A DNA stretch of 29,222 nucleotides from the NCBI GenBank assembly GCA_051453625.1, contig JBOZIK010000001.1:4767290-4796511 (forward strand), written 5' to 3'. Position numbers and translations under genes: made by a program. This document shows positions 19,485-28,345 of the stretch, one piece after another. Positions within the stretch are counted from its first letter, which is position 1; each line of letters opens with the position of its first letter. The stretch is from Welwitschia mirabilis. Its lineage: Eukaryota; Gnetophyta; Gnetopsida; Welwitschiales. Below the pieces are notes generated by a model. It did no database searches. It was not told the origin of the DNA and saw only the letters and a list, made by a program, of their open reading frames with translations.

Positions 19485-20890
19485 ATGGAATGCTCTTAGG
19501 CAATGATCATTAGCTTTAAAGTGGTAATGAGTTTTTGGGTTTGCTATGAGAAAGACTACATTTAGCAATAATTATTTTACCATATATAATCCTCTCCATT
19601 TAGAAATTAATTTTCTAAGAAATAAACATAATCTTGTGTTGTATAATATAATGAAATCTCTTTTTTAAAAGGTCTTCCTAAGGCTATGTTAATCATGGAG
19701 CTTTTTTATTTTTTCATTATTTATTCTTATGTTTTAATGTGCATTATTCTAAGATCATATAATTTATTAAGTTAGATTTCTCTATGATTTCCTACTACAT
19801 CAAAGTTTATGTTCATGAGGTTAATGGTCTAATAAGCTTTGTGTTTAAGTTTTATAAAGCTTTATCACAAAATAGCCTAAAAGATAAAATTCTTAATGGG
19901 TTTTATATGTAGTTCTATATGCTTATAAAATATCATTCAAGTTATAGTACCAATATTTTTTAGTTTTAGTTACCACTTTCTACAAAATGTTCTTGATTTC
20001 TCTATTGGTAATCTCAAATTATCCACTAGTTTAGGATGGTAAGGAGTGAGAAATTTATAAGTAATCCCATGTTTGGAAAATAGCTTATTAAAAATTATAT
20101 TACAAAAATAAGAATCACCAACACTAATTAGGACTTTTAGAAAATCAATTCTAGTTAAAATATACTTCTTAAACAATTTCACTACCATTTGAGCATCATT
20201 ATTTTTACAAGAATAGCATTTGATCTACTTAGTTACATAGTCGACATAGTTTAAGATGTATTAGTATCTATTGGAAGAAGGATAAGGGTATTGGAAATAA
20301 ATTCTCCACACATCAAATGATTTAACAAAAAGGATGGATTTTAGTAGCATTATATATCTCCTTGTAAGACTTCCAATTTTTTGACAGTTCTCACAAGAAT
20401 TACAATAAAGATAAAGTCTCTAAAAATCAAAGGCTAATATATTTCAAATTAAATAATATTAGTAATGGATTTATTGGTAGGAAAAATATCACAAACCTTA
20501 GAATGATAAATCTTAAGAATATTATGAATTTTAGATTGTGAGATGCATCTATGATTGATTTAATAAGGATAATATTTGAAAAGATAAGGGTTATTTTAAA
20601 AGAAGTACTTTTCTTGGCTTAAGAATTTCTTCCTATCATTGGAAGTTAATTGATAANNNNNNNNNNNNNNNNNNNNNNNNNNNNNNNNNNNNNNNNNNNN
20701 NNNNNNNNNNNNNNNNNNNNNNNNNNNNNNNNNNNNNNNNNNNNNNNNNNNNNNNNCTATCATTGGAAGTTAATTGAGAAGGGATAATTTTAGAGATTAA
20801 GTAATTATTAATATTATCATAATAAGAAGTTTTTAAGATGGAGAAAAGATATTTGTCAAGAAAATATTCATTAATAGGATCTAAATGATG
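19485..20890 (-). pseudogene. Ty3/gypsy Athila/Tat-type integrase remnant
   Basis: Minus-strand frames show, in order, PINEYFLDKYLFSI and NNYLISKIIPSQL (spacer after RNase H), CNSCENCQKIGSLTRRY (zinc-binding cysteines kept) and FDVWRIYFQYPYPSS with YILNYVDYVTK. Next come VVKLFKKYILTRIDFLKVLI, ISVGDSYFCNIIF, FSKHGITYKFLTPYHP, LFLRKLISKWRGLYMV and FKANDHCLRAF. The order and wording match plant Athila/Tat integrases to their C-terminal end. The first catalytic Asp has become Tyr (RIYF) and the second Val (ISVGDSYF), so it is dead even apart from the stops. A small gap duplication (20633-20656 and 20757-20780) lies in the N-terminal part. Integrase would insert the cDNA into the host chromosome. 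Confidence 0.92.
20657..20756. other. Assembly gap of 100 N with short repeated flanks
   Basis: CTATCATTGGAAGTTAATTG is found at 20633 on the left and 20757 on the right, and the match runs to the gap edges (24 bp). It is probably a short unmerged overlap, so the real distance may be shorter than shown. Confidence 0.85.
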
Positions 20891-21260
20891 CAAAATGTTG
20901 TAAAGAATCTTGAAATATTATTGTCAACTACATTATCAAATCTTTTTTGTTTTTTTTAACCTTTGATATCCAAGTCAAATTATTATAATAGTAAAATTCA
21001 CATAATTAACTTATGCTTATAACCTTTCTTAGTAAAAGGGTATCTCATGGCTAAATGATCAGTGTAAGCTATGATCTTAAAACTAAGAAGATATTGCCTA
21101 AATTTATCTAAAGCAAAAGCAAGTACAAGAATTTTACTTTTTATGATAGTGTACCCAAGTTAGTTTTCATTCAATGTTTTACTAACATAATGGATTACTA
21201 TAGGTTTTCTTTCAAATTTTTAGCCTAATATTGTAGTAATATCATAATTACTAGAGCTAC
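20891..21260 (-). pseudogene. Ty3/gypsy RNase H remnant
   Basis: The minus strand reads KPIVIHYVSKTLNEN, then YTIIKSKILVLAFALDKFRQ, YLLSFKIIAYTDHLAMRY and LLLXXFDLDIKG, then a degraded NVVDNNISR. This is the RNase H domain that follows RT in gypsy pol. The TDH aspartate is present, but the expected EKE glutamate region is altered to KSK. It is continuous with RT upstream (higher coordinates) and integrase downstream. Confidence 0.92.
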
Positions 21261-21965
21261 ACATGATTTTAAAAGGTAGTTTCCAATTGGGTAATTGAAT
21301 GATTATTGTTGTATTAAGTTTTATTTAATCTCATCTAAAGATTATTGATAATTACGTGTCCACTCAAAAGAATTATCTTTACTAATAAGTTCACAATGAG
21401 TTTGGAGATTTTAATAAAGTTTTAATTAAATATCTTATAGTGTTTTACATATCTAAGAAAATATTGAGTATATTTCAATTTTTAAGGGATAGGAAGATGG
21501 ATAATTAATGAAAATTTAATAGATCTACTTGAATTCCTTCTTTAAAAATGATGTTTCATAAGATGATTTCTTTGTTGACCATGAAATAACACTTTCTATA
21601 GCTTAAAGCAAGGCATTTTTTAATGCATCTCAATATGATAATTTTAAGACTATAAAGGCAATAATTGCAAGACATTCCATAATAGAAATGTCATTCATAA
21701 ATATCTTTACATAATATTCTAATGAGTCAAAAAAGATACTAAGCATGCAACATTGAAAAGTGACAAGAGCATTACAAAAACTACCTGACACACTTTTATT
21801 GGTAAAAGTTCCATAAGCACAAGTAAAAGTAATTTTCTCTTGGTCCTAAAGGATAATATCTATTTGGTTGTAGCTTTAATATATATTCAAAAAATAATAG
21901 AAAGAGTGTAAGGAATATTGAACTTAGAGGAAAGAGGTAAATGAGGTCTACCAAATAAAAATCAT
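21261..21965 (-). pseudogene. Ty3/gypsy Athila/Tat-type reverse transcriptase remnant
   Basis: The minus strand reads PHLPLS, SYNQIDI, DQEKITFTCAYGTF, SGSFCNALVTFQCCMLSIFF, KIFMNDISIM and later LPNWKLPFKIMCSSSNYDI. These are the RT palm and thumb motifs of plant Athila/Tat elements. The catalytic FMDD box has become FMND. The N-terminal fingers are missing, because recognisable RT stops about 50 bp from the end of the Sirevirus-type LTR at 22014. This suggests interruption by that element. The frame carries stops and frameshifts. Confidence 0.9.
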
Positions 21966-22013
21966 AATAGAATTTAAATAAAAATATGTAATAAAGACCT
22001 CATCAAATTAATT

Positions 22014-23291
22014 TGGTTTTCCAACCTAGGTATGTACACACATAGAGGGTAATTTTTCTTCACATCTATATGTATCCTTAATCTATAAAACAGAGGTTTT
22101 AGAGTACCATATAAATGAGATGCTCCTTACAAGACATGACTTTCTTCCCCTCATAGATCATAATAGATAAAGATAAATTCATACTCACAAGCACTCAAGA
22201 AAGCATACTTATATAAGGGTTGTCTCATAGTTTGGAGTTTCAAGCAAGGATCCTAAAGAAAATAATAAGTAATAGACTATAGTTAATTAATTTAAAAATA
22301 TAATAGTCTTATAGAGAAGTGCCAATAAACAATGCTAACAAGAAGAAAACAACAAGTCTAAAAGATATCACTTTAATGGAATGCTTGAGTTCTTCTTATT
22401 ATAGTCACTCATGAGTATTTAAGATCAAAGTGATGCATTTGTAGGAGATCCAATAATCGAGTAGTATATTCATCAAATGTTCCTTTCCATCAAGGTCATA
22501 AAAAAATCTTCATGAGTAGTGCTAATTAGCTATGTGTGTAATTCTTTTTCTTTATACTTCATGTCTTTTATACTTTCAATGAATTTCTCACTTTAATATA
22601 GAGAGATAATGATTTAAAAATGTTTAAATACTATGCAATAACTAAAAAATGGCTAATTTTTAATCATTCAATGACTATTTTAATTTTCATCAATTTTTTG
22701 GAATAGACATCTTTAACATAGTAAACATCTCTATCAGGAAGACATCTTCATTGTGAAAGATGACTTTGGTTAAATTTTATATTTTAATAAGAATTAAAAT
22801 ACTATATCTCTAACCCTTAGATATCATAAATTTAATGTGTAAAACTTGTCTAATTCCTTGGAATGTAGATAATTCATCATAGTATAATTTGTGTCTATTA
22901 AATATTTTAGTTTAGAATAGATGTCTTTGATTCTATAGACATATTTCAATAGTTAAGGTAGTATAGACATCTTTAATTGTTAGACTTATTTCACTTATTC
23001 CATCTCCTTGGTTAAATCTAGATGTCTTTCCCTATGATGAAGTATAATCTAGTATAGATGTCTTTGATATAGTAGTTGTCTTTACTATAGATATCTTTAT
23101 ATATGTAAACATCTTTAGTTAATTGTATTTGTTCTTTATGAATTCTATGCTAAAGCTTTTATGTACCTTAAACTTTGATATTTGACTAGCTTGATCATAT
23201 TTGCAATTTAGTATTATCCAATTTTTCCTATCTACATATTAAACACATCACATTTGATAAATAAAATCATCAAAACTAGATTTTACCAATA
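22014..23291 (-). mobile_element. Minus-strand Sirevirus-like LTR (LTR2), family 2
   Basis: On the minus strand the LTR starts TATTGGTAAAATCTAG after a PPT and ends GGTTGGAAAACCA, with the start TG decayed to TA. Start and end both align with the LTR at 7178-8690. Between about 22700 and 23120 it carries roughly a dozen AGATGTCTTT, AGACATCTTT or AAACATCTTT words. It is a 3' LTR, since the PPT is on the upstream side and no primer binding site follows. It abuts a truncated gypsy RT. It is shorter than its relative, 1.28 against 1.51 kb. Confidence 0.68.
22700..23120. repeat. AGATGTCT/AGACATCT motif cluster in LTR2
   Basis: The words appear in both orientations, for example AGACATCTTTA near 22706 and 22964, AGATGTCTTTG near 22919 and 23056, AGATGTCTTTCC near 23021 and AAACATCTTTA near 23107. 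Similar clusters occur in LTR3 (about 7865-8550) and at 26575-26840. The two words are reverse complements and could both come from an AGACGTCT palindrome. Confidence 0.75.
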
Positions 23292-23307
23292 ATCTTCCTC
23301 TTTTTAA
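23292..23307 (-). promoter_or_regulatory. Polypurine tract upstream of LTR2
   Basis: The minus strand reads CATCATTAAAAAGAGGAAGAT just before TATTGG. This is the classic Sirevirus PPT context with a few substitutions. Confidence 0.75.
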
Positions 23308-23601
23308 TGATGTTTTAAACTTGGTAAGTCTCATTAGTATAATTATGTTTCAAAATTTACTTGAGATAATTTAATCCAAGAGAAGACACAGTGTATATTA
23401 CAAGTTTCACAAATTAAAAAATATTTGATAATCATATCGATAAATATTTGCAAGAGAGTAAACAAGAGGTGGTGCAAATGGATTAAATTACTAAGAACAT
23501 GTCAAAACATAAATTATACTACATACAAGGAGAAATATAATAATAGATAAAAAAAGATCATTAGAAATCATCATTAAATGTGTACCAATATGTAAAAGTA
23601 A
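23308..23601 (-). other. Short internal tail between ORF1 copy B and LTR2
   Basis: This probably contains 3' internal sequence of the Sirevirus-type element, because a PPT belongs to it. The boundary with the ORF1-like sequence cannot be placed. No frame is recognisable. Confidence 0.4.
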
Positions 23602-24174
23602 GCATCAATAGTGATGTCATACCTAGGAAGTCCAATTCATCCATCTCAAGTTCACATCCTCTAAACTCATATAGGATGTTCAACAATGTTAAATCTGATT
23701 TATGCATATTCTTTCCATTTTTAGATAGCATAAAATGTTCAAGTCACTAAGAGTTAAGTCATTAGTGTACTGAGTGCCATCTTCTATATCATCACTATTA
23801 TCATCACTATCCTTGATGATGAAGGTTTAGATGATGTATGAGGAAGATTATGTGGATCAAGGTATGTACCGCTTTTGAGATGACCACTATGATGGCTTAC
23901 CTTAGCCCTAAGAGACCTGTATCCTCATATGAAAGCATGAGTAAAGGGTAATAAAGGTGCTAAAGAAGCTATAAGTAGTAGTATTTGCAAACAAAATAAG
24001 ATTAGTGTGGAGTAGTACTAAGAGATGGAGGAGTTCTAAGAAGTAAAGCATGAATGGAAACAGTGAGAGATGGTGGTGAAGATGGAAGATGAGGTAGTCA
24101 TGGTATACTAGATGGTAATCAAGATTATGTGGGATGGTGAATGGATAGTTTGCAATAAGGCCTATAAATAATGA

Positions 24175-24274
24175 NNNNNNNNNNNNNNNNNNNNNNNNNN
24201 NNNNNNNNNNNNNNNNNNNNNNNNNNNNNNNNNNNNNNNNNNNNNNNNNNNNNNNNNNNNNNNNNNNNNNNNNN
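24175..24274. other. Assembly gap of 100 N between 573-bp near-identical flanks
   Basis: 23602-24174 matches 24275-24847 at a constant offset of 673, with both copies running to the gap edges. The mismatches are mainly transitions. It is probably one stretch represented twice. Confidence 0.93.
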
Positions 24275-25715
24275 GCATCAATAGTGATGTCATACCTAGG
24301 AATTCCAATTCATCCATCTCAAGTTCACATCCTCTAAACTCATAGAGGATGTTCAACAATGTTAAATCTAATTTATGCATATTATTTCCATTTTTAGATA
24401 GCATAAAATATGCTAGTCACTAAGAGCTAAGTCATTAGTGTACTGAGTTCCATCTCCTATATCATCACTATTATCGTCACTATCCCTAATGATGAAGGTT
24501 TAGATGATGTATGAGGAAGATGATATGGATCAATGTATGTGCCGCTTTTGAGATGACCACTATGATGGCTTACCTTAGCCCTAAGAGACTTATCTCCTCA
24601 TATGAAAGCATGAGTAAAGCGTAATAAAGGTGCTAAAGAAGCTAGCAGTAGTAGTATTTGCAAAAAATATAAGATTAAGGTGGAGTAGTACTAAGAGATG
24701 GAGGAGTTCTAAGAAGTGAAGCATGAATGGAAACAGTGAGAGATGGTAGTGAAGATGGAAGATGAGGTGGTCATGGTATACTAGATGGTAATTAAGATTA
24801 TGTAGGATAGTGAATGAATAGTTTGCAATAAGGCCTACAAATGATGAGAGGATCATCTCTCTAGCTCTTAGAGTCCACCTGCTACTTTTCTTGAGTCTAC
24901 GCTAGAGTGTGCTGATTCTCCTATGGTTATACCAGAGCTTGGTGCTCCTATTGAAGGTGTGATTTCTTTTTTATAAATTCTTTAATTCTTAATTTTACCT
25001 AAATAATAACCAAAATAAAGAGGTGCAAGGGGTGCCTATACCTTGAATTCCTCCTTTAAATTAGGCCAAGTGGGAGTTTCCATGAATTTCCAACTACCTA
25101 TAGGTGCCTCTCCCTTACTAGCTACATATTGGAGATTATTCAATCTCAAAAGATTATGTTCAATCTTATCTACCATTTTCACAATTACCTTAAAACAATT
25201 CTTTATGAATGAGGAATTTTGAGTGACTATAGAATAAGAGTGCTAAAATTATACCTTAGAAGGTCTCCTACTTGTGCCTTCACTTACCAATATTAAAGCT
25301 CACCACTTCTTACTAAACTCGAAAATAAGCTTTCTGGGATGAATGAGATTAACCTATGAAACTAAGATGCATTACTAATTATTAGGCTAATCAAATGAGA
25401 GTGATCCATAGTTTACCCCTTATGGAAGAAACTAATGATATCCATGCATAATATAAATCTAAGATCAATCTTCATTCCTATAAAAATGCAGTATATCATA
25501 AAAGTTTATATAAGGCTATAATGGCTATAGCTACTTTCTTAAATTAGTATATTATGAAATTTAACTAAACTCAAAATGGATGCATCAGATACCATATCTT
25601 TGCATTTTACATTCTCATAAAACTTCATCTTCAAATGTCCAAAGATAACATTACTTCATGAAAGCTATAAAATCTTAAGAGAGTAACATGTAAAAATATC
25701 TTTGAAGAAATGCAT

Positions 25716-25815
25716 NNNNNNNNNNNNNNNNNNNNNNNNNNNNNNNNNNNNNNNNNNNNNNNNNNNNNNNNNNNNNNNNNNNNNNNNNNNNNNNNNNNNN
25801 NNNNNNNNNNNNNNN
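25716..25815. other. Assembly gap of 100 N between 108-bp near-identical flanks
   Basis: 25608-25715 matches 25816-25923, ending exactly at the gap edges. This is the same artefact pattern as the other gaps. Confidence 0.93.
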
Positions 25816-26293
25816 TACATTCTCCTAAAACTTCATCTTCAAATGTCCAAAGATAATATTACTTCATGAAAGCCATAAAATCTTAAGAGAGCAACATGTA
25901 AAAATATCTTTGAAGAAATGCATATATAATTGTAAAAGCTCTAAATGATATATTTTTAGAATGAAATTGATAAAACTAGATGTAAGAAAGATAAAAGTAC
26001 CTTAAACTTAAGTTTAAAAAGTCCTAGTACTATCACATATCTAATGAATATTTTCATAGAACTCATGAACAATGGAGTATTCCAACCAAGAGAATAAAAA
26101 TAAGAAAGGATCTAATCTTTCTTGTGCTTTTGGAAGCCAAGAGTTATTTTTTGTAATAATGGAGTTTCTAGTCTAGATTTTAAAATGTTTTGTAGCTAAC
26201 TCATGATAGAACTGTGGTTTATATTGCATTTTTATGTGTTTTAGCAATACGTTCTTTACCTTTTGAGGTATTAAAGGGATTTTTACTCATCAT

Positions 26294-26559
26294 TTTAAAG
26301 GAAAAATACTAAAATAACTAAAATTTGACAAGAAAAGATAAAATAATTAGTGAAAAAAAGCATCTAAGGATTTGATTTACTAGCTATGAAGACTTCTTCC
26401 AAATCTAAGCAATCTATGCTAAGATATTTAAGAAAAAATAGGTAATAGAGGACTCTAATAGGGAAATCTACGAAGTGAAAGATTAAGAATAATGGACTAT
26501 GATTTCTTTCCTAAATACAAAGTGTTAAAAACCTCATTTTGACACACATTTTATTTTTG
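26294..26559 (-). other. Stretch upstream of ORF1 copy B
   Basis: On the minus strand this would be the leader of the ORF1 transcript. I see no primer binding site and no LTR end. Confidence 0.4.
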
Positions 26560-26925
26560 GATATAGTACATGAAAGACATCTACTATTATAAATATGTCT
26601 AAAATGATAAAAGTCAAGATCTATCTCTTTTAAAGCCATCTTTTGATAATAATTTTTAATGGTTAACTATACATTATAAATATTTCTACATACTTAAAGA
26701 GGTATATTTCCAAAAAGTGACAAAAATTTAAAAAATTATATCTAATCTTCAAAGACATATAATATACCAAAGATGTTTACTCACAAGATGTCTATAAACT
26801 AAAGACATCTTCAAGATAGATGTCTTTCACTTAAAAGATGTCTTTCCTATAAAATAAAAAATTTGAAATTTTCTATAGCTAATGTTAAGATTAGAATATC
26901 ATAGTAAAAAAAAATGATTTAAAAA
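26560..26925. repeat. AGATGTCT/AGACATCT-rich LTR-like fragment
   Basis: At least seven words of the LTR2/LTR3 motif family occur, most densely at 26765-26840 (AGATGTTTA, AGATGTCTATA, AGACATCTTC, AGATGTCTTTC, AGATGTCTTTCC). The copia integrase linker reads well up to about 26935 and then stops, so a breakpoint lies near 26925. It is probably a piece of U3 from the same LTR family, but no LTR end can be shown. Confidence 0.5.
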
Positions 26926-26934
26926 CATGCACCA

Positions 26935-28205
26935 AATCCAGAAAATTCCTTAGTACAGCTTCAAGTTTGAATACCATCACATGGACTACCTATAATGTTG
27001 CTAATGGAATGAATTCTATTTAGTTTAATCATGTTTAAATAGGTTTCTTTATTTATTTATTCTTCTTTCTCTTTCTCACTATCTAACTATGCTTGAGGAT
27101 TACTAGATGGTTGTTCAAGATGTATGAAAATATAGTCATTCTTCACACAAATAGAATTTGAGTTAGTATCATCTATTTTGATATTTATAGTCTCCTCCAT
27201 CATAGGAGTTCTATTATGAAACACTTGGTAAGCTTTACTAATCATGGAGTAACTTAAAAAAAAATACCATTATCAACTTTAGAATCAAATTTTCATAGCT
27301 TATCCTTTTCATTTAAAATAAAAAATTTCAAAGAAAATACATGAAAATCACTTACTAAGAATTTTTTACTAGACCATAGTTCATATGTGGTTTTGAAGTA
27401 AAGCATCTTACCAGATCTTGATTGGAAGCATAAAATGTATTATTAATGGCTTCCATCCAAAAATGATATGAAACTTGTTAATCATAACTCATCATTCGTG
27501 CCATTTTATTTAGAAATCTATTCTTTCTCTTAGCAACTCCATTTTGTTGTGGAGTTCTTAGTACAAAGAATTAGTGAAGGATACCAATATAAAAGTCTTT
27601 AAATCTTAACCTAATACAAAACTTAGAAAAAATGTCAAATGCCTCATCCTTATGTGCAAGAAAGAATACCCATGTAAATAAGAGTAATCATCAATAATAG
27701 TTAGATAATATCTTTTCTTACTATGACTTTCCATAGAAGATAGAATAACAGTATCAAGATGTAAAATATCTAAAGGAAATTAGTAGTGATAGAGTTTTTA
27801 TTATCAAATTTTGTCAGTGTTTACTTTCCTTTCTAGCATAAACCTAATTATCAAATCTTTACAACTTAGAAAGCCCTCTTATCATATTTTTTAGAGAAAA
27901 GGTTTTTATCAAGTCTTTATTTATGTATATAAGCTACCTGTGTCATAGCTTCGTTTCACCTATAGTTCTTTACAAACACTTAGTTTCCTTGTTAGAAATA
28001 CCTTAAAAAGTAGTAATATAAACATTATATTTTCTAACTCTAGATATTAACATTTTCTTTAAGTTATATTCTTTGATAACATAATCATGTTTGTTAAAAG
28101 TAACAAAGAAGTTTATATGATATAAGTGACTGAAACTTAGAAAATTATGTTGTAATCCTTTTTTAAAGAAAACATATTTTACCTCAAGTAGCTCATCTAC
28201 TTCAA
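26935..28205 (-). pseudogene. Ty1/copia Sirevirus-like integrase remnant
   Basis: Minus-strand pieces in order: a pre-integrase region (*HR*LIYINKDLI and NMIRGLSKL), HLDTVILSS (first catalytic Asp kept), KRYYLTIIDDYS, FFLAHKDEAFDIFSKF, then directly RTPQQNGVAKRKNRF, MARMMSYD, FWMEAINNTFYASN and VSDFHVFSLKFFIL. Then come ISKAYQVFHNRTPMMEET and a linker ending IIGSPCDGIQT. The stretch that should hold the second catalytic Asp between KDEAF and RTPQQN is mostly absent, a deletion of about 25 codons. The Glu of the GVxERKNR box is Lys. The RT that should follow is missing because the element breaks off near 26925. Confidence 0.92.
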
Positions 28206-28345
28206 TGGTTCTAATACCTCTAATAGGATCCTTTATATTATCACCAAAAGTGACTACTCCTATGTTGATCTATTAAGATGGTAAAGTTGAATTTATTTCT
28301 AGTCATATGCCTTAAATACCTATTGTCAACATACCAGACCTATTT
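28206..28345 (-). pseudogene. Ty1/copia aspartic protease remnant
   Basis: The minus strand reads WYVDNRYLRHMTRNKFNFT from 28336, the start of copia protease, where WxxDSGxxxHMT is expected. The active-site DSG has become DNR. A degraded VTFGDNIKGS piece follows in another frame. The protease would mature the Gag-Pol polyprotein. It sits between the gag-like part and integrase, the normal copia order. Confidence 0.88.

Larger units (their letters stand above)
23602..26293 (-). pseudogene. ORF1-like plant transposon protein remnant (copy B)
   Basis: A start is likely at 26293 (MMSKNPFNTSKGKERIAKTH). Minus-strand pieces follow: WLEYSIVHEFYENIH (near 26075), GTFIFLTSSFINFILKIYHL, FLGMKIDLRFILCMDII (near 25450), GEAPIGSWKFMETPTW (near 25090), SIGAPSSGITIGESAHSS (near 24940) and low-complexity Ser/His/Pro text to 23602. 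The EFYxNL start, membrane-like middle helices and Ser/Pro-rich tail fit the putative plant transposon protein family found as ORF1 of Athila-like elements. Its biochemical role is unknown. Two likely false duplications (573 and 108 bp) inflate its length. A GTATAG...AAAAAG stretch between about 25040 and 24965 splits two coherent pieces and could be intron-like or simply decayed. Confidence 0.5.

Noticed and set aside
7178-23291. A single giant element bounded by LTR3 and LTR2
   Set aside because: The upper LTR has no primer binding site on its inner side and has a PPT on its outer side, so it cannot be the 5' LTR of such an element.
23602-24847. True tandem duplication of 573 bp
   Set aside because: Both copies end exactly at the N-gap edges with no net length change, which fits an assembly overlap better than biology.
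24590-24856. 88-codon minus-strand frame rich in His and Leu
   Set aside because: It comes from repeated CAT/CTT-type low-complexity DNA in the ORF1 copy B tail and shares no motif of its own.
24841-24960. Plus-strand frame reading SPPATFLESTLECADSPMV
   Set aside because: It is plausible at first sight, but the minus-strand reading is collinear with the rest of ORF1 copy B and includes the expected Ser/Pro-rich region.
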